Assembly: GCA_023053575.1 (NCBI GenBank)
Contig: JAKZAP010000014.1
Span: 17,820,938 to 17,884,937, forward strand
DNA from: Branchinecta lynchi
Taxonomy: Eukaryota; Arthropoda; Branchiopoda; Anostraca; Branchinectidae
Length of the DNA stretch: 64,000 nt
Direction of reading: 5' to 3'
In this document: in pieces, positions 61,397-64,000 of the stretch
How positions within the stretch are numbered: the first letter of the stretch is position 1
Layout of the letters: each line of letters begins with the position of its first letter
Program-made: the position numbers and the translations under genes
Notes under the pieces: model-generated
Seen by the model: only the letters and a program-made list of their open reading frames with translations
Databases searched by the model: none
Told to the model about the DNA's origin: nothing

Positions 61397-62552
61397 GAGC
61401 TACGAACTCATATGGCACTTGACACGAGTAGGTGGTGTGAGAAACGAGAAAGTAAATCTGAGCATTTTTCCGGAAATTCCAGTACTCCTCCCCATCGTGC
61501 TCGGTTCCGGTCCCCAACTCCTCCAACCATGGCCGAATAGGTTCGGACACATGCTTTGTATATCTAGATCATCGGTTCTTACCACACATAAAGTTTCACT
61601 TGAATCGAAACATTTGTTCGCAACCTACGGAAGTCAGTAAATTCCGGATTCCCCCTCCCTCTACTCCATGAAAAATTGTCGGCTCCAGGTACGGAAGTCT
61701 TCCTAGGGCATTGTGTCGGTTCCTCAAGTCTATTTGGTGTCACTAATATGCCTGTCAAGTTTTATCCTCCTTGCCACATCTGGAAGTATGCTCACTGGCG
61801 ATCACCGGAATTCCGGGAAAAACCCTCCACCCCCACCCCAAACAGCCCCGATATGATCTAGTTCTGTCTAGAAAGTATCTAATGCTTATGCTTATTCTTC
61901 CCACCAAATTCCATCCAGATCCCTCGAAGCTAAGCGTTTCACAAAAATTTCAGTCCCCCTTCCAACCCCCCAACCCCTAGTATCGGATCCGGTCTGGACT
62001 TGGCATGGTACATCTGAGACAATATCTCTTTCCACCTGCCAAGTTTCATTCAAATCTGGTTGCCCGTTCAAAAGTTATACATGCGACTAGATTTCGGATT
62101 CCCCATCCCTCCACTCCCCCCACGCTGTTCGGATCGTTCAGACGACTATTTTCAAGTCGGTCTATTCATATCCCTGATATTCCCTCCGAGTTCCATCATC
62201 CTGGTACCTCGTCAAGTACTAGGATACGTGGATCATGGATCGTGAAGTACCTCGTGATAGTACTGAACTCGCTGAATCGCCAGACCCCCCCCCCCCCCCC
62301 CCAACTCCCCCCACAGTGCCCGAATCCGCTAAGGTTATGTCAACGATGTATCTAGGACTTGTATCTGTTCTACTCAAGTTTCATCCCGATCCCTCCACTC
62401 TAAGCGTTTCCCAATATTTCCGCCCCCCCCCCCCAAAGTCATCGGATCCGGTCCGGATTTTAATCGGGTCGTCTGGGGCACGAGGTCTTTCCTAATATCA
62501 AGTTTCATTAAGATCCGATCACCCGTTTAAAAGTTATAAATTCCTCTGTATT

Positions 62553-62583
62553 ACCAAGAACAAATATCTTATTTGTTCTTGGT
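62553..62583. mobile_element. 31-bp element of two bare inverted repeats, ATT duplication
   Basis: ACCAAGAACAAATA, spacer TCT, TATTTGTTCTTGGT. The direct repeat ATT lies at 62550-62552 and 62584-62586. The ends equal those of MITE C (14554, 21023), which also makes 3-bp duplications. The aligned position in element B copy 1 (about 7745-7760) lacks it, giving an empty-site comparison. Confidence 0.75.
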
Positions 62584-62712
62584 ATTACAGATTCTCCCTC
62601 CCTCCACCCCTCAGATGCTCGGATCGGGAAAGTGACTGTTTCCAACTTAATCATTTGGGGTCCCTGATATGCCTGCCAAGTTTCATCGTCTTAGCTTAAG
62701 TGGAAGTGTGGA

Positions 62713-62760
62713 TCGGGATGAAAATGGCGGGTCATAAATAAATTACTTACTTACTTACTA
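62713..62760 (+). mobile_element. LINE 3' tail inserted in element B
   Basis: GATGAAAATGGCGGGTCATA then AATAAATTACTTACTTACTT interrupts element B between the AGTGTGGATCGG-like text and the CAACCCGGACCGACC run that are contiguous in copy 1. It has the same tail as 47104-47137. Confidence 0.55.
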
Positions 62761-62939
62761 GCACAACCCGGACCGACCGACCCACGGATATGGCACTTGG
62801 CCGAAGGGCAAGTGCCATAAAAACCAAGACCAGTGTGGTACTCCTGAAGACATAAAAAAAACCCATCAAGTCTTATAATTCTTTGCTAATCAAACGTGGA
62901 ACATTTCGTTATCTGGAAAAGAAGACGTTCTGCTTGGTT

Positions 62940-63975
62940 TTTTGGGATCCCAAAACTTAAGTGGAGGGACTATGACATCGCAAAAGTTGTCCATCTGTCC
63001 GCCCGTCCGTCTGTCAGCACGATAACTCGGAAGGGAATGAGGTATTTTGATGAAACTTGGTGTGAGGGCTCTTCCAGTCAAGGGAAAGGTCAAGTTCGTA
63101 GATGGGCCCGATAGCTGCATATTTAGGGGAGGGGGAGGGGTTTCAAATTAAAGGGCGAACCATTTTTTGTTAAAAGCTAATGAGATAGTTGATTACGGGG
63201 TTAGACAGCATGCTGAACAGGAATATGAAAACCATTTTCTCGCCAGACAAGTAATTCACCCGGAATCCGGCTAAAACCGGAAAGTATGTTAAAAGTAAAA
63301 GTTTTATCTGAAGTTGATTAGATATCCGATTTAAGGGTAAGAAAACATGCTGAATCCGAATATTAAAATGATTTTCTCGTCGGACAAGTAGATCGGCCGG
63401 AATCCGGCCAAAACCGGAAAGTTTGTCAAAAATAAAAGATTAATCTCAAGTTGATTAGAGGTTTGATTTAAGGATAGTGAAACATGCTGAATCCGAATAT
63501 GAAAATTATTTTGTCGCCGGACAAGTAGATCGCCCGGAATCTGGCCATAAATCTGTTAAAAGTAAAAGTTCATATGAGTTTCATTAGGTGTTCGCGTATG
63601 ACAATCATTTTATACCTGGACACATTTCACCACGAATCCTGCTGAAATTGGAAAATTTGTTAAAAGTTCAAGTTTGTGTGAAGTTGATTATGGAAATATG
63701 GATGGTATGGATATACGCTGAATCTGTTTTTAAACTTCAATTTTTTTCAAGACAAGTAGTTCGTCCGGAATCCGGCTGAAATCGGGAAATTTGGCAGATC
63801 TAAGGCAGGAACTTTCGTCAAAGTAAACATGACGCAGGCTGTAGGGGTAAACTCACATGCTGAATCCATATTTGAACTTCGTCTTCTCCGATGATTACTA
63901 CTGGACCTCTCTCTACAAGACCCGATTGTCTGTAAATATTAAATTTTTGGTATCCCATCGAAACCTTTGGTCATG
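62940..63975 (+). mobile_element. element A copy 5
   Basis: TTTTGGGATCCCAAAACTTA, CCGCCCGTCCGTCTGTC, at least five units with CCGGAATCCGGCCAAAACCG, and end TTTTTGGTATCCCATCGAAA followed by CCTTTGGTCATG. The flanks are T-rich on both sides. Confidence 0.75.
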
Positions 63976-64000
63976 TTTCTCGAGCCAAAACAGCAACCCG

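Larger units (their letters stand above)
61411..62819 (+). mobile_element. element B copy 2, with nested insertions
   Basis: Left end TATGGCACTTG and right-end hairpin TATGGCACTTG-GCCGAAGGG-CAAGTGCCATA at 62789-62819, with the same stem as copy 1. It contains more units than copy 1 (AAGTTTCATC, CCCTCCACTC, TCGGATC). It carries two insertions: a 31-bp element at 62553 and an ACTT-type LINE tail at about 62715-62760. Poly-C runs lie at 62284-62302 and 62423-62435. Confidence 0.7.

Overview
The window is repeat-dense nuclear DNA from an animal, most likely an invertebrate. The evidence is GT-AG introns of 2 to 8 kb, small phase-consistent coding exons, CR1/L2/jockey-type LINE debris, a tRNA-derived SINE, and many non-autonomous DNA transposons. 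I cannot name the species or phylum from the sequence alone. No CRISPR array, operon or rRNA gene was seen. The only tRNA-like sequence is the head of a SINE.

Two host genes are supported, both on the + strand. (1) Positions 446-19023 carry six internal exons of a coiled-coil protein. They join in one frame over 303 codons, but both ends of the gene are missing. I do not recognise the family. (2) Positions 38858-56307 carry a complete four-exon SMUG1 gene, the single-strand-selective monofunctional uracil-DNA glycosylase of base excision repair. It encodes 262 residues and keeps the GMNPGP and HPSP active-site motifs. Its introns are about 8.4, 2.4 and 5.9 kb and are full of transposons.

Region by region: 1-19 kb is the coiled-coil gene, whose introns hold Harbinger-like and GTTGCG-type MITEs, LINE 3' ends and two kinds of tandem-repeat-bearing element (called A and B here). 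19-38 kb has no confirmed host exon. It holds foldback elements, inverted-repeat elements, a 145-bp tandem array, an 819-bp hAT palindrome with an 8-bp target duplication, and a cluster of CGACTG-repeat hAT-like MITEs. 38.6-56.6 kb is SMUG1. Intron 1 contains a 2.1-kb hAT element inserted into a hAT transposase relic and a 1.14-kb foldback with a 9-bp target duplication. Intron 3 contains an antisense LINE whose reverse transcriptase is split by an A element. 56.6-64 kb is repeats only.

Many elements could be delimited to the base by target-site duplications and by comparing copies. The most unusual are a 31-bp element made only of two inverted repeats (62553-62583), several MITE families sharing the end AGTTGCGTTTT with 3-bp duplications, and a MITE just after the SMUG1 stop codon that carries the first three AATAAA signals of its 3' region.
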